Shown here: in pieces, positions 32,905 to 41,963 of the stretch
Position numbering within the stretch: position 1 is the first letter of the stretch
Layout of the letters: each line of letters starts with the position of its first letter
From: G963665215 sp963665215
Lineage (GTDB): Bacteria; Chloroflexota; Dehalococcoidia; Lucifugimonadales; CAUZJF01
Length of the DNA stretch: 64,000 bases
Assembly (NCBI GenBank): GCA_963665215.2
Contig: CAXXWW010000017.1
Coordinates: 186,001 to 250,000, forward strand
Reading direction: 5' to 3'
Notes under the pieces: model-generated
Told to the model about the DNA's origin: nothing
The model's input: only the letters and a program-made list of their open reading frames with translations
Database searches by the model: none
Position numbers and translations under genes: made by a program

Positions 32905-34256
32905 CCCTCTTTGAGCACCAGGCCCACCGCCGGCGAGAGAGGGAGGCGCCCCTGGCCGCGAGAATGCGGCCGCGGTCCTTCGACGAGTTCGTCGGTCAGG
33001 AGCACATCGTCGGGCCCGGACGCGTGCTGCGCAAGAGCATCGAAGCGGACCAGATACCCTCCATCGTCCTGTGGGGCCCGCCGGGCAGCGGCAAGACCAC
33101 CCTCGCCAACCTGATCGCCACCCTGACCAAGAGCCACTTCAGTGCCGTCAGCGCCGTCGGCTCCGGCGTCGCGGACCTGCGCCGCATCGCCTCGGAGGCC
33201 GAGGAGCGGCTGGGGATGCACGGCCAGCGGACCATCCTCTTCATCGACGAGATTCACCGCTTCAACAAGGCACAGCAGGACGTGATTTTGCCCCACGTCG
33301 AGAACGGCACCATCGTGCTGATCGGGGCGACCACCGAGAACCCCTCATTCGAGGTCATCTCCCCGCTGCTGTCGCGCTCCCGAGTATTCGTTCTGAAGCC
33401 GCTGACGGACGAGCAGGTCGAGGGGATCGTCCGTCGCGCGATAAGAGACGGCGAGCACGGGCTCGGACCCCAGTCGCCCGAGCTCGACGCTGAAGCCATG
33501 CAGGCGCTGGTCACCCTGGCCAACGGCGACGCCAGAATCGCGCTGAACGCCGTGGAGCTGGCCACCAACGCCACGGAGCTCGATGGGACCAGCGTGCGCC
33601 GCATCACGCAGGCGGCAATCGAGGACGCCATGCAGCAGCGCTCGCAGCTCTACGACAAGGCGGGCGACCAGCACTACGACACCATATCGGCCTTCATCAA
33701 GTCGATGCGGGGCTCCGACCCGGACGCCGCCGTCTACTGGCTGGCGCGGATGATCGAGGCCGGGGAGGACGCGCTCTTCATAGCGCGGCGGCTGGTCATC
33801 CTGGCGGCCGAGGACGTGGGGATGGCGGACCCACACGCGCTGTCGGTGGCGGTGGCGGCGCAGCAGGCCGTGCACTTCGTCGGGATGCCCGAGGGCCGCA
33901 TCCCGCTGGCCGAGGCGACGGTCTACCTCGCGACGGCGCCCAAGAGCAACGCGTCCTACAAGGCCATCGATGCCGCACTGGAGGACGTGCGGAGGACGAA
34001 GAACGAGCCGGTGCCGCTGCACCTGCGCAATCCCGTAACGGGCCTGATGAAGGACATGGGCTACGGCAGCGGGTACAAGTACTCCCACGACTACGAGGGC
34101 GCTTTCTCGCCCATGCGTAACCTGCCCGAGAGCCTGAAGGGCCGCCGCTACTACTCCCCCGGCGACCAGGGCTACGAGCAAGAGGTCGCCGACCGCCTCC
34201 GGAAGTGGTGGGGGGAGGGGAATGAGGATTCACCAGGTAGGGAGTCGCACGAATGA
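32901..34256 (+). CDS. rarA: Replication-associated recombination protein A (RarA/MgsA)
   Basis: The 451-residue AAA+ clamp-loader-like ATPase has Walker A LWGPPGSGKTTLANL, Walker B TILFIDEIHRFNKAQQD, sensor 1 IGATTENPSFEVISPLLSRS, and the C-terminal tetramerisation and MgsA domains (DALFIARRLVILAAEDVGMA, AVYLATAPKSNASYKAIDAA). RarA acts at stalled replication forks. It overlaps the upstream hydrolase and the downstream TIR gene by 4 bp each (ATGA), so the three are probably translated together. Confidence 0.95.
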   Translation: MTLFEHQAHRRREREAPLAARMRPRSFDEFVGQEHIVGPGRVLRKSIEADQIPSIVLWGPPGSGKTTLANLIATLTKSHFSAVSAVGSGVADLRRIASEAEERLGMHGQRTILFIDEIHRFNKAQQDVILPHVENGTIVLIGATTENPSFEVISPLLSRSRVFVLKPLTDEQVEGIVRRAIRDGEHGLGPQSPELDAEAMQALVTLANGDARIALNAVELATNATELDGTSVRRITQAAIEDAMQQRSQLYDKAGDQHYDTISAFIKSMRGSDPDAAVYWLARMIEAGEDALFIARRLVILAAEDVGMADPHALSVAVAAQQAVHFVGMPEGRIPLAEATVYLATAPKSNASYKAIDAALEDVRRTKNEPVPLHLRNPVTGLMKDMGYGSGYKYSHDYEGAFSPMRNLPESLKGRRYYSPGDQGYEQEVADRLRKWWGEGNEDSPGRESHE

Positions 34257-35761
34257 CAGAGCCAAGACCCGCAGCATTCATGAGCTATGTTCGCACCGAC
34301 GACCGACACGAGGAAGGGCGCATAACTCAATTCCGAGAACGTCTCTCCGGCGAAGTGCAGATGCAGACAGGGGAGGACTTCCCCATCTTCCAGGATCGCA
34401 ACGACATTAGCTGGGGCCAGGCCTGGGAGGAGCGAATCGAGCAGTCCATCGATGAGGTGACCTTCCTCATCCCAATAATCACACCCAGTTTTTTCAGGAG
34501 CCCAGCTTGACGCAAGGAACTGCTGCGATTCCTCGACCGTGAGAAGGAACTGGGCCGAAATGATCTCATTCTGCCGGTGTACTACGCCAACTCCCCTCTA
34601 CTCAGCGACGAAGCGAGGCGGAAGAGCGACGAGCTCGCGCAGATAATCGCCAGCCGCGAATATGCAGACTGGAGAGACCTACGATTCGAGCCTCATACCA
34701 CCCCGGATGTGGGCAAGGCGCTGGCCCGAATGGCGATTCAAGTTCGACACGCCCTGGAGCGGGTAACCACTGCGGGGAAGGTTACGGACACCAACGCCGG
34801 TGCTAGAACGAAAACCCGCCCTGCCATCAGACGATCGCGGGCCCCAAGGCGATCTGCTCGCGAAAAGGCGGCTGACTCAACGGAAAGCGAAACGGAGTCC
34901 GTTACCGCGCAAATCGCGGCTCGATCGGGACCTGCGAGCAAGTCGGAACCACCAACTCTAGTAGTAGATCCAATGTACCGTGGCGACCACCCGACGATCA
35001 CGGAAGCCATCAGCGCCGCGCTTCCTGGGTACCGGATCGTCGTGCGTCCTGGGCTCTACCAAGAAGGAATTGTGATTGAAAAGCCGCTGGAACTAATCGG
35101 TGAGAGTGAACTGAGTGAGATTGTCATAGAGGCCACCGGGAAGAGCGTGGTGCTATTCAAGACGTCAATGGGACGCATAGCGAACTTGACCTTACGACAG
35201 ATCGGCGGTGGGAAGTGGTACTGTGTGAATATTGCCCAAGGACGCCTGGAAATGGGCGAGTGCGACATCACGAGCCAGAGCCTGTCCTGTGTGGTCATCC
35301 ATGGCGGCGCCGATCCGCGCCTGCGCCACAATCGTATTCACGACGGCAACGGGAGTGGCGTTCTCGCGTACGGAAACGGCCGGGGCACACTCGAGGACAA
35401 TGAGATCTTCGGCAATGCCCGCGCGGGTGTCGCAATTACAGAGGGGGCCAATCCCACGCTGCGCCGCAATCGCATTCACGACGGTAAGCAAACTGGCGTT
35501 TTCGTTTACGAGAACGGCCAGGGGACACTCGAGGATAACGAGATCTTCAGCAATGCCCGCGCGGGAGTCACGATTAAACAGGGAGCCAATCCAACCCTGC
35601 GCCGCAACCGGGTCCATGGAAATGATTACGAAGGTGTCTGGGTTTACGAAAACGGTGCCGGGACCTTTGAGGACAACGATCTGCGTGGCAATGAACTAGG
35701 CGCCTGGGACATATCCTCAGACAGCGAATCCAATGTCAAACGCTCCGGGAATCTCGAATGA
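34253..35761 (+). CDS. TIR-domain / right-handed beta-helix protein with in-frame UGA at residue 86 (possible selenocysteine)
   Basis: ATG 34253 to stop 35761 is one continuous frame of 502 codons interrupted only by TGA at 34508-34510. Residues 1 to about 135 are a TIR domain: strand A PAAFMSYVRTDD, then FPIFQDRNDISWGQAWEERI with the Glu typical of TIR NADases, LIPIITPSFFRSPA, UGA, and RKELLRFLDREKE. In TIR_2-type domains this spot reads S-x-x-C-R-x-E-L, so UGA replaces the conserved cysteine. A basic linker (about 155-225) leads to a beta-helix with three 46-residue units (NPTLRRNRIHDGKQTGVFVY, then ENGQGTLEDNEIFSNARAGV). GC content is lower than its neighbours. The start overlaps the rarA stop. 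Either Sec is inserted or the gene is broken by a single-base nonsense change (TGC/TGT to TGA). Confidence 0.72.
34529..34549 (+). promoter_or_regulatory. Possible bacterial SECIS hairpin after the TIR UGA
   Basis: TTCCTC (34529-34534), loop GACCGT, GA, bulge GAA, GGAA (34546-34549). The six-pair stem has one 3-nt bulge. The loop starts with G and lies 24 nt after the UGA, within the usual bacterial window of about 16-37 nt. It is weaker than the hairpins in selD and osmC. Confidence 0.4.
35331..35744 (+). repeat. 138-bp tandem coding repeats (beta-helix units)
   Basis: Corresponding positions recur at 35331, 35469 and 35607, exactly 138 bp (46 codons) apart. Each unit encodes NRIHDG...G-V-Y-NG-GTLEDNEIF-NARAGV-type rungs. 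Confidence 0.88.
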
Positions 35762-35800
35762 CGACAGGCCCGGAGATGGGCCTCTCTCCATCCCACCCCA

Positions 35801-37018
35801 CTACTCCCCAGCCCCCAGACCCCCTCCCCGTCCCAGCCCTCCCCACAACCGCACCGCGTTCAGTACCACCACGGTGCCGCCTATGGCGATGGCCAGCGGG
35901 GCCCCCACGCGGCTGGCGATGGCGCCCGTATGAAAGCCCGACACCCCGGTCAGCCCCCAGGTGGTCATCTGAAAGCTGATCACGCGGCCGCGCATCTCGT
36001 CAGGTACGATGGTCTGCACGAGGGTGAAGAGCGTCGCCTCGTAGACAGCCACAACGGCATAGGCCGCGGCGATAAGCGCAAGGGACAGCGGAAAGTAACG
36101 TGAGGCGGCGAACAGGACCAGGAACAGCCCGAAGCCGCCGTAGCCAATCACCGCCGCACGGCCCTTGTCCCCGAGCTCGCCTACGCTGGAGATAATCAGC
36201 GTGGTCACCAACATGCCGGCGAAGCTGGCCGACATCAGGTAGCCCAGCCCGGATGCGCCGACGTCCAGCACGTCGCGGGCCATGACCGGCAGCATCCAGA
36301 TGTGGGCCCACCCGAACACCTCCCCCACAAGCTCCATGAGGATCAGCGTACGGACAGCGGGCGTCGTGAGCACGTATCTCGCGCCCTGTTTCAGAGAGAG
36401 CCAGGGCGAGCTCCGCGGCCCGCCCTGAGCCGTTGGGGCCGGTGCGGGGTCCGGCATCGCCACCAACACCGCGGATCCCGCGAGGTAGGCCGCACACATG
36501 GCCACGTACACCCACTCGATACCCCACCAGATGCTTACCAGGGCGCCCGCGGCGAGAGGTGCAACCATACCCGCTACTCCGATGGCCGCGAAGTTCGCCG
36601 CATTGGCCTTCAGAAGCATGCTGAGTCCCACCACGTCCACGGTCAGCGCCAGGAAGGCCGGGAGCCTTACCGCGTCCACGACGCCGACGGCCAGCGCCAC
36701 GGCCAGGACCTGCCACAATCTGACGTGGTCCGTCAAGATGAGCACGGCCAGCACCAGCGCCATTCCCGCCTGCGCCAGCCCGCCGCCGATAACCAGCTTG
36801 CGCCGCGACACTCTGTCGGCCAGGACGCCGCCCAGGGTGCTGAAGCTCACCAGCCCCAGACCTCCCATCCCCGCGGCCGCGCCGACCCAAAACGCCGAGT
36901 TGGACACCGTCAGCGCGAGCCAACCGTGCGCCACCATGAACATGACCCCGCCAATGGCGCCGACGGCGCCGCTTGCCCAGAGCAGCCTGAACTGAGGGTG
37001 ACGCAGTATTAGCAGCAT
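35801..37018 (-). CDS. MFS transporter (DUF894/MFS_3-like, putative efflux)
   Basis: About 405 residues from ATG 37018; the open frame upstream to 37255 is not transporter-like. It begins MLLILRHPQFRLLWASGAVG, the start typical of MFS_3-type permeases. About 12 membrane helices are visible, with the loop 2-3 motif GGVLADRVSRRKLVIG between helices 2 and 3 and VPDEMRGRVISFQMTTWG late in the sequence. These are enterobactin-exporter-like or drug-efflux permeases; the substrate cannot be read from sequence. It is convergent with the TIR gene. Confidence 0.87.
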   Translation of the reverse strand: MLLILRHPQFRLLWASGAVGAIGGVMFMVAHGWLALTVSNSAFWVGAAAGMGGLGLVSFSTLGGVLADRVSRRKLVIGGGLAQAGMALVLAVLILTDHVRLWQVLAVALAVGVVDAVRLPAFLALTVDVVGLSMLLKANAANFAAIGVAGMVAPLAAGALVSIWWGIEWVYVAMCAAYLAGSAVLVAMPDPAPAPTAQGGPRSSPWLSLKQGARYVLTTPAVRTLILMELVGEVFGWAHIWMLPVMARDVLDVGASGLGYLMSASFAGMLVTTLIISSVGELGDKGRAAVIGYGGFGLFLVLFAASRYFPLSLALIAAAYAVVAVYEATLFTLVQTIVPDEMRGRVISFQMTTWGLTGVSGFHTGAIASRVGAPLAIAIGGTVVVLNAVRLWGGLGRGGGLGAGE

Positions 37019-37276
37019 ACCTTGCTCAGCACCAAAGAGAGAGACAGGCCGATTCGCTCCTCGACCTGCCCCCTTGACACGCACGACTCCGCCGGCCGCA
37101 CTATTCTCTACACGACCGGACCCCGACCACGATCTCTCCTGTACGCGCCGGCTCGGGCCCCCGACTTCACGGCGCCAAGGGCGAAGGTCCATCCGGCGGG
37201 AGAATGGGGCGTTCGGCCCCCCCGGGGCACACCTCAGTGGAAATGACTTACGCAACCAGCGCCGGAGAGCCGGGTC

Positions 37277-38320
37277 CTAGCCGACGGCGTACTGGGCAAA
37301 CGTCGACTCGATGACATCGAGGGTGTAGTCGATGTCCTCGGAGGTGATGCCGTAGTGTGTCACCATCCGCCACATCGAGTCCTCACGAGGCCCCACCTTG
37401 ATGCCTCGTCCGTCCAGGCGGCGGGCCAGCTCCAGTGAGGCGCCCCCCGGCACCGTGAAGAACACCAGGTTGGTGGGAAGGCTGTCCGGGTCTATGGCTA
37501 TTCCCGGGACCTTGCTGAGTCCTAGGGCCAGCTTTCGAGCGTTTGCGTGGTCATCCGCCATGCGGCCCACCATCGTCTCCAGGGCCACAATGCCCGCGGC
37601 GGCGATTATCCCCGCCTGCCTCATGCCGCCACCCAGCATCTTGCGCCAACGACGTGCCTGCTCGATGAAAGCGCGGCTGCCGCACAGCAGTGAGCCGACC
37701 GGCGCGCTCAATCCCTTCGAGAGGCAGAAGGTGACGGTATCCATGTCACGCACCAGCTCTGCCACCGGCGTCTCCAGATAGACGGCGGCGTTGAAAATCC
37801 GGGCCCCATCCAGGTGCAGCGGAATCCCGTGGGCGCCGGCCACCTCGGCCACGGTCTTCATCTCTTCGGGCGTGAGTGCGGAGCCGCCGCTGGAGTTGTG
37901 GGTGTTCTCCAGCGCGATGAGCCTGGTACGCGGGAAGTGGGCATCGTCGGGATGGACCGCCGCCTCCACCTCGCCCGGATCCATCATGCCCCTGTGGTCG
38001 TTAGGCAGAGCCTGGATGACGACCCCGCCCAGCACCGATACCCCACCCGCCTCGCCCCTGTAAATATGCGACCTGTTGCCAACCATGACCTCGTCGCCGC
38101 GCTGGCAGTGAGCGAGCACGGCTACCAGGTTTCCCATCGTCCCGCTGGACACCAGCAGGCTGGCCTCCTTGCCCAGCATCTCCGCCGCCAGCGCCTCAAG
38201 CCGGTTGACCGTGGGGTCCTCGCCACTCACGTCGTCCCCCAGCTTGGCGGTGGCCATCGCCTCCCGCATCTCCGGCGACGGCAGCGTCTTGGTATCACTG
38301 CGAAAGTCTATCTCACGCAT
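37277..38320 (-). CDS. ltaE: Low-specificity L-threonine aldolase
   Basis: 347 residues from ATG 38320, which has AGGAG 8 nt upstream; the frame is open to 38389. It begins MREIDFRSDTKTLPSPEMRE. PLP-enzyme landmarks include LLVSSGTMGNLVAVL, IALENTHNSSGGSALTPEEM, IPLHLDGARIFNAAV (Asp pairing with the pyridine nitrogen) and the Schiff-base Lys in TVTFCLSKGLSAPVGSLLCG. It cleaves L-threonine or allo-threonine to glycine and acetaldehyde. It appears to be a single-gene unit. Confidence 0.93.
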   Translation of the reverse strand: MREIDFRSDTKTLPSPEMREAMATAKLGDDVSGEDPTVNRLEALAAEMLGKEASLLVSSGTMGNLVAVLAHCQRGDEVMVGNRSHIYRGEAGGVSVLGGVVIQALPNDHRGMMDPGEVEAAVHPDDAHFPRTRLIALENTHNSSGGSALTPEEMKTVAEVAGAHGIPLHLDGARIFNAAVYLETPVAELVRDMDTVTFCLSKGLSAPVGSLLCGSRAFIEQARRWRKMLGGGMRQAGIIAAAGIVALETMVGRMADDHANARKLALGLSKVPGIAIDPDSLPTNLVFFTVPGGASLELARRLDGRGIKVGPREDSMWRMVTHYGITSEDIDYTLDVIESTFAQYAVG

Positions 38321-38654
38321 CGTCGTCGCTCCTGAGGACCGGCGCACCGTATTCGCGGCAGCGCCAATTCTAGCAATACCGGTTGTCAAAATCTATAGCG
38401 TCGCCTAACATTGGACCGTACTTGACGCTCGCGAAAGCAGTCGTCACGCCTGATGCCGGGTTTCAGTGGCCGTGGGCGGGTTATTTTGAGTCGGGGCCGG
38501 TCTCCACCCGGCGCGAAAGGCGACCGGCCGGCCTCAGGACAATCGGGCCGCGTGCAGAACAGAGGGCCGGAACGACATCTATCATGGCGCGGCGGTCTCC
38601 GAGAGTCCTGTGGTCAAATCTTTGATAGCTAACCGCGCAGCACCGGAAGCGCCG

Positions 38655-39302
38655 ATGACACAAACCGCGATAGACTTTCGAACGAGCAGTCGCCTGTCGC
38701 TGGTGGGGATCTTGACCACCCCGGAGGATGGCGATGCGCTGTTTCCCGCGTTCGTGGTCTGCCACCCTCACCCCACCCTTGGCGGCGACATGGAGCACCC
38801 CGTGGTGACCGCCATATGCCGGACCGCCGCTCGCAAGGGCATAGCCAGCCTCAGGTTCGACTTCCGTGGCGTCGGTGAGAGCCAGGGAGCCTTCAGCAAC
38901 GGCCGGGCCGAGCAGGACGACCTGCGCGCGGCCTTCGAGATAGTCAAGCTCCTGCCGCACATGGATGCCAACAGGTTGGCCCTTGTCGGGTACTCCTTTG
39001 GTGCATCGATCATCCTTGGCGGACTGGGAAGATGCAAGGCGGCCCGCAGCATGGCGCTGATCTCTCCGCCGCTTTCTTCGGTCAGGAAGTCGCGGATCAG
39101 GAAGAGCAAAAGGCCAAAGCTTTTCGTGGTCGGCGGGCGTGATCGGGTCGTCCATCCTGTCGAGCTTCAGAGCGCGCTGGACGAAGTCCGCCCGCCCGTC
39201 CAGTTCGTCGAGGTTCCGGACGCCGACCACACTCTAATGGAGCACGAGCAGGTCGTTGCAGACCACGTCTCGAAATTCTTGCTGGAGACGCTTGGCGCCT
39301 GA
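38655..39302 (+). CDS. Alpha/beta hydrolase (dienelactone-hydrolase-like)
   Basis: 215 residues from ATG 38655; the frame also opens at 38610. An HPHP-type oxyanion segment (VVCHPHPTLGGDMEHPVV) precedes RFDFRGVGESQGAF. The nucleophile elbow is ALVGYSFGASIIL (Ser), Asp is in VVGGRDRVVHPVE, and His is in PDADHTLMEHE. The HPHPxxGG start and RFNFRGVGxSxG pattern define a common bacterial family of small alpha/beta hydrolases with no fixed substrate. It is divergent from the threonine aldolase gene. Confidence 0.85.
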   Translation: MTQTAIDFRTSSRLSLVGILTTPEDGDALFPAFVVCHPHPTLGGDMEHPVVTAICRTAARKGIASLRFDFRGVGESQGAFSNGRAEQDDLRAAFEIVKLLPHMDANRLALVGYSFGASIILGGLGRCKAARSMALISPPLSSVRKSRIRKSKRPKLFVVGGRDRVVHPVELQSALDEVRPPVQFVEVPDADHTLMEHEQVVADHVSKFLLETLGA

Positions 39303-39529
39303 TGGTGGGACGTTGCGATTAGGTTTAACTACTCGCGGGCTGTTTTCTTCAGTCCCGAAACACCCTCAGACTCCCCTATCCGCGTGCGGAGAGGGGCTAA
39401 GAATGGCGGGCTCACCATCGTATCAATTGGGGTGAGGTAGAGCGGTAGTCTGTCAGGTACGTTAAGCTAAGCTGTTAAAGTCCATGTCGGTGTCAGGCGC
39501 CGGCGAAGGCGCAATGAGACAGGGGGTTC

Positions 39530-41093
39530 ATGATGGCAAAGGCTGAGCTGGAAGAAAACGTCCGAACGGAGCGGGACTCCATGGGAGAGCTCAAGGTACC
39601 CGAGCACGCCTATTACGGCGCCCAGACCATGCGGGCGGTCCTGAACTTCCCCATCAGCGGATTGAGGTTCCCCAGGTCCTTCATCCGCCAAGCTGGCGGC
39701 CGCAGAGGTCAACCGGGAGCTAGGGCTCCTCGGCGAAGAGCTGTGCACCGCCATCGTCGATGCCGCTCGGGAGGTCGTGGACGGGAAGCTTGACGAGCAC
39801 TTCGTCCTGGACATCCGCGCGCTTGGCCAGGTCAAGCTGGCGGCCGCAGAGGTCAACCGGGAGCTAGGGCTCCTCGGCGAAGAGCTGTGCACCGCCATCG
39901 TCGATGCCGCTCGGGAGGTCGTGGACGGGAAGCTTGACGAGCACTTCGTCCTGGACATTTTTCAGACCGGCTCCGGGACCTCCACCAACATGAACGCCAA
40001 CGAGGTGATCTCGAACCGCGCCATCGAGATTCTGGGAGGTGAGCTTGGCAGCCGGGACCCTGTGCACCCCAACGACCACGTGAACGTGGGCCAGTCCTCA
40101 AACGACGTTATCCCCACGGCGGTCCACGTCGCCGCCCTCAGCACCATTATCGACGGCCTGATACCGGCTCTGGGCCATCTCCAATCGGAGCTGGAGCGCA
40201 AGGCGGAGGAGTTCATGCCCGTGATCAAGACCGGCAGGACGCACCTTCAGGACGCCACCCCAGTACGTCTGGGGCAGGAGTTCCGGGGTCATGCCGGCCA
40301 GATCGAGCGCGGCATCCGGCGGCTTATACACTCCACCGAGGGCCTCTCCGAGGTGGCGCTTGGGGGCACGGCGGTGGGGACCGGCGTCAACACCCATCCC
40401 GAGTTCGCCGAGAGGGTATGCCGCAGGCTGTCGAGCATGCTGGGGTTCCAGATAACGGAGACCAGTAACCACTTTCAGGCGCAGAGCAGCCTGGACACCG
40501 TCGTACAGTGCAGCGGTGCGCTGAAAACAGTGGCCGTGAGCCAGATGAAGATCGCCAACGACATCAGGTGGCTGGGGTCGGGCCCGCGGGCCGGCATCGG
40601 AGAGATCGAGCTCCCGGCGGTGCAGCCGGGGAGCTCCATAATGCCCGGGAAGGTAAATCCGGTCATCCCGGAGTCGGTGTGTCAGGTGGCCGCCCAGGTC
40701 ATCGGCAACGACACGGCCATAGCCATCGCGGGGCAGTCCGGCAACTTCGAGATCAACGTCATGATGCCCGTTGCGGCCCACAATCTGCTGGAGTCCATCG
40801 ACATTCTGGCGTCGGCGTCGCGCAACCTGGCCGACCGGTGCGTTAGCGGACTCACCGCCACGCGGAAGGGGCCGGACATGGTGGAGCAAGGGCTGGCCAT
40901 CGCGACGACCCTGGTGCCGCACATCGGCTACGACAATGCCGCGGCCATCGCGAAGGAGGCGCAGGCCACGGGCAAGTCCATCCGGGAGGTGGCGGTAATC
41001 AGGACCAGCCTTTCGGATGCCGAGCTGGACGAGATCCTGGACCCCGAGTCCATGACCGAGCCCGGCCTCTCGGGCGGCGCGCCGGGAGGGTAG
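39530..41093 (+). pseudogene. fumC: Fumarase class II (FumC), disrupted by internal partial duplication and frameshift
   Basis: The 5' part (ATG 39530) reads TERDSMGELKVPEHAYYGAQ and then LRFPRSFIR as in FumC. Where ALGQVKLAAAEVN should follow, 14 bp are missing and the frame shifts. A copy of the next ~120 bp is then repeated in tandem (39690 and 39834, offset 144 bp). From the second copy the frame is normal FumC to the end: DIFQTGSGTSTNMNANEVI, VKTGRTHLQDATP-type VIKTGRTHLQDATP, and the signature GSSIMPGKVNP. Fumarase interconverts fumarate and malate. As assembled, the gene cannot give a normal enzyme, unless translation begins internally at 39777 (438 residues, lacking the true N-terminus). 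An assembly error is possible. Confidence 0.85.
39690..39958 (+). repeat. Tandem duplication within fumC (offset 144 bp)
   Basis: The segment starting AAGCTGGCGGCCGCAGAGGT occurs at 39690 and 39834 and is identical through CTGGACAT. The copies are separated by CCGCGCGCTTGGCCAGGTC, which is the sequence that should precede the first copy. Confidence 0.93.
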
Positions 41094-41100
41094 GGGTTTG

Positions 41101-41871
41101 ATGGAAAGAAGGCGTCGCCTCGACGAGCTAAGGCCCTACGCTGAAAAGGCGGGCCGCATGGAGGGCTGGGACCTCGATGAAGTTCGAAGAGAGGCGGTCG
41201 GTCCTGGCCCTTCCTGGGACTACGTGGCCCGCGCCCGGGAGCTTGTTTCGAATGCCCGAGCTATCCTCGACATGGGGACTGGTGGAGGCGAGGTGTTCTC
41301 AACCATCTGCGAAGGTAATTCGGGACTGGCGGTGGCTACCGAAGCGTGGCCCACGAACGTGCCTGTAGCCTCCCAACGGTTATCTCCGAGGGGTGCGTCA
41401 GTGGTACACGCGTCGGGCTCGCATCTCCCCTTTGGATCGCAAAGCTTCGATATTGTTCTGAACAGTCACGAGGAACTGTCCCCTCAGGATGTAGCAAGGG
41501 TATTGCGTCCTGGAGGTCGCGTGCTCACCCAGCAAGTGGGCCGCAATGAATGGCAGGAGATCGCCCAGTTCTTCCCCATGACTAGCAAGGAAGGTCGACC
41601 TGACCAGTTTCACACCTACCAGACGGGCTTCGAGGGCGCTGGTCTGACGGTAATCTTCGCCCGTTCGCAGGACACTCCGGTAGCCTATCGCAGCTTGGAA
41701 GATGTGGTCTATTTATTCGCCGTGGTAATGCCGCAGTGGAGGAACCACGAATTTGACCTGGAGCGGGATCTTGACGCCCTCCTCGCGCTGGAGCGCAGCC
41801 TCAGCACCTGGAAGGGCATCGTGCTCACCGAGAGCCGCTTCGTGATAGAGGCGGAGAAGGCAACGGCGTGA
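41101..41871 (+). CDS. SAM-dependent class I methyltransferase
   Basis: 256 residues. Motif I is ILDMGTGGGEVFST, the motif II-III region ends FGSQSFDIVLNSHEELS, and VARVLRPGGRVLTQQVG is the post-core strand of Methyltransf_11-type enzymes. The C-terminal part (VVYLFAVVMPQWR) is seen in uncharacterised methyltransferases of this family. Substrate unknown. It starts 7 bp after fumC and may be co-transcribed with it. Confidence 0.85.
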   Translation: MERRRRLDELRPYAEKAGRMEGWDLDEVRREAVGPGPSWDYVARARELVSNARAILDMGTGGGEVFSTICEGNSGLAVATEAWPTNVPVASQRLSPRGASVVHASGSHLPFGSQSFDIVLNSHEELSPQDVARVLRPGGRVLTQQVGRNEWQEIAQFFPMTSKEGRPDQFHTYQTGFEGAGLTVIFARSQDTPVAYRSLEDVVYLFAVVMPQWRNHEFDLERDLDALLALERSLSTWKGIVLTESRFVIEAEKATA

Positions 41872-41884
41872 CCAGGCAGGAATC

Positions 41885-41950
41885 CGTCACCACCCCAGAC
41901 CCCCCGCGACAAGCTCGGCACAGGCTTCGCATGGCTCAAGGTGACGGAAA
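41885..41950. repeat. Dispersed palindromic repeat variant
   Basis: CCCCGCGACAAGCTCGGCAC, then GGCTTCGCATGGCTCAAGGT and GACGG: a diverged copy of the CTTCGACAAGCTCAGG unit between two convergent genes, where it may serve as a bidirectional terminator (inference). Confidence 0.5.
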
Positions 41951-41963
41951 ACCAGACGACGAG

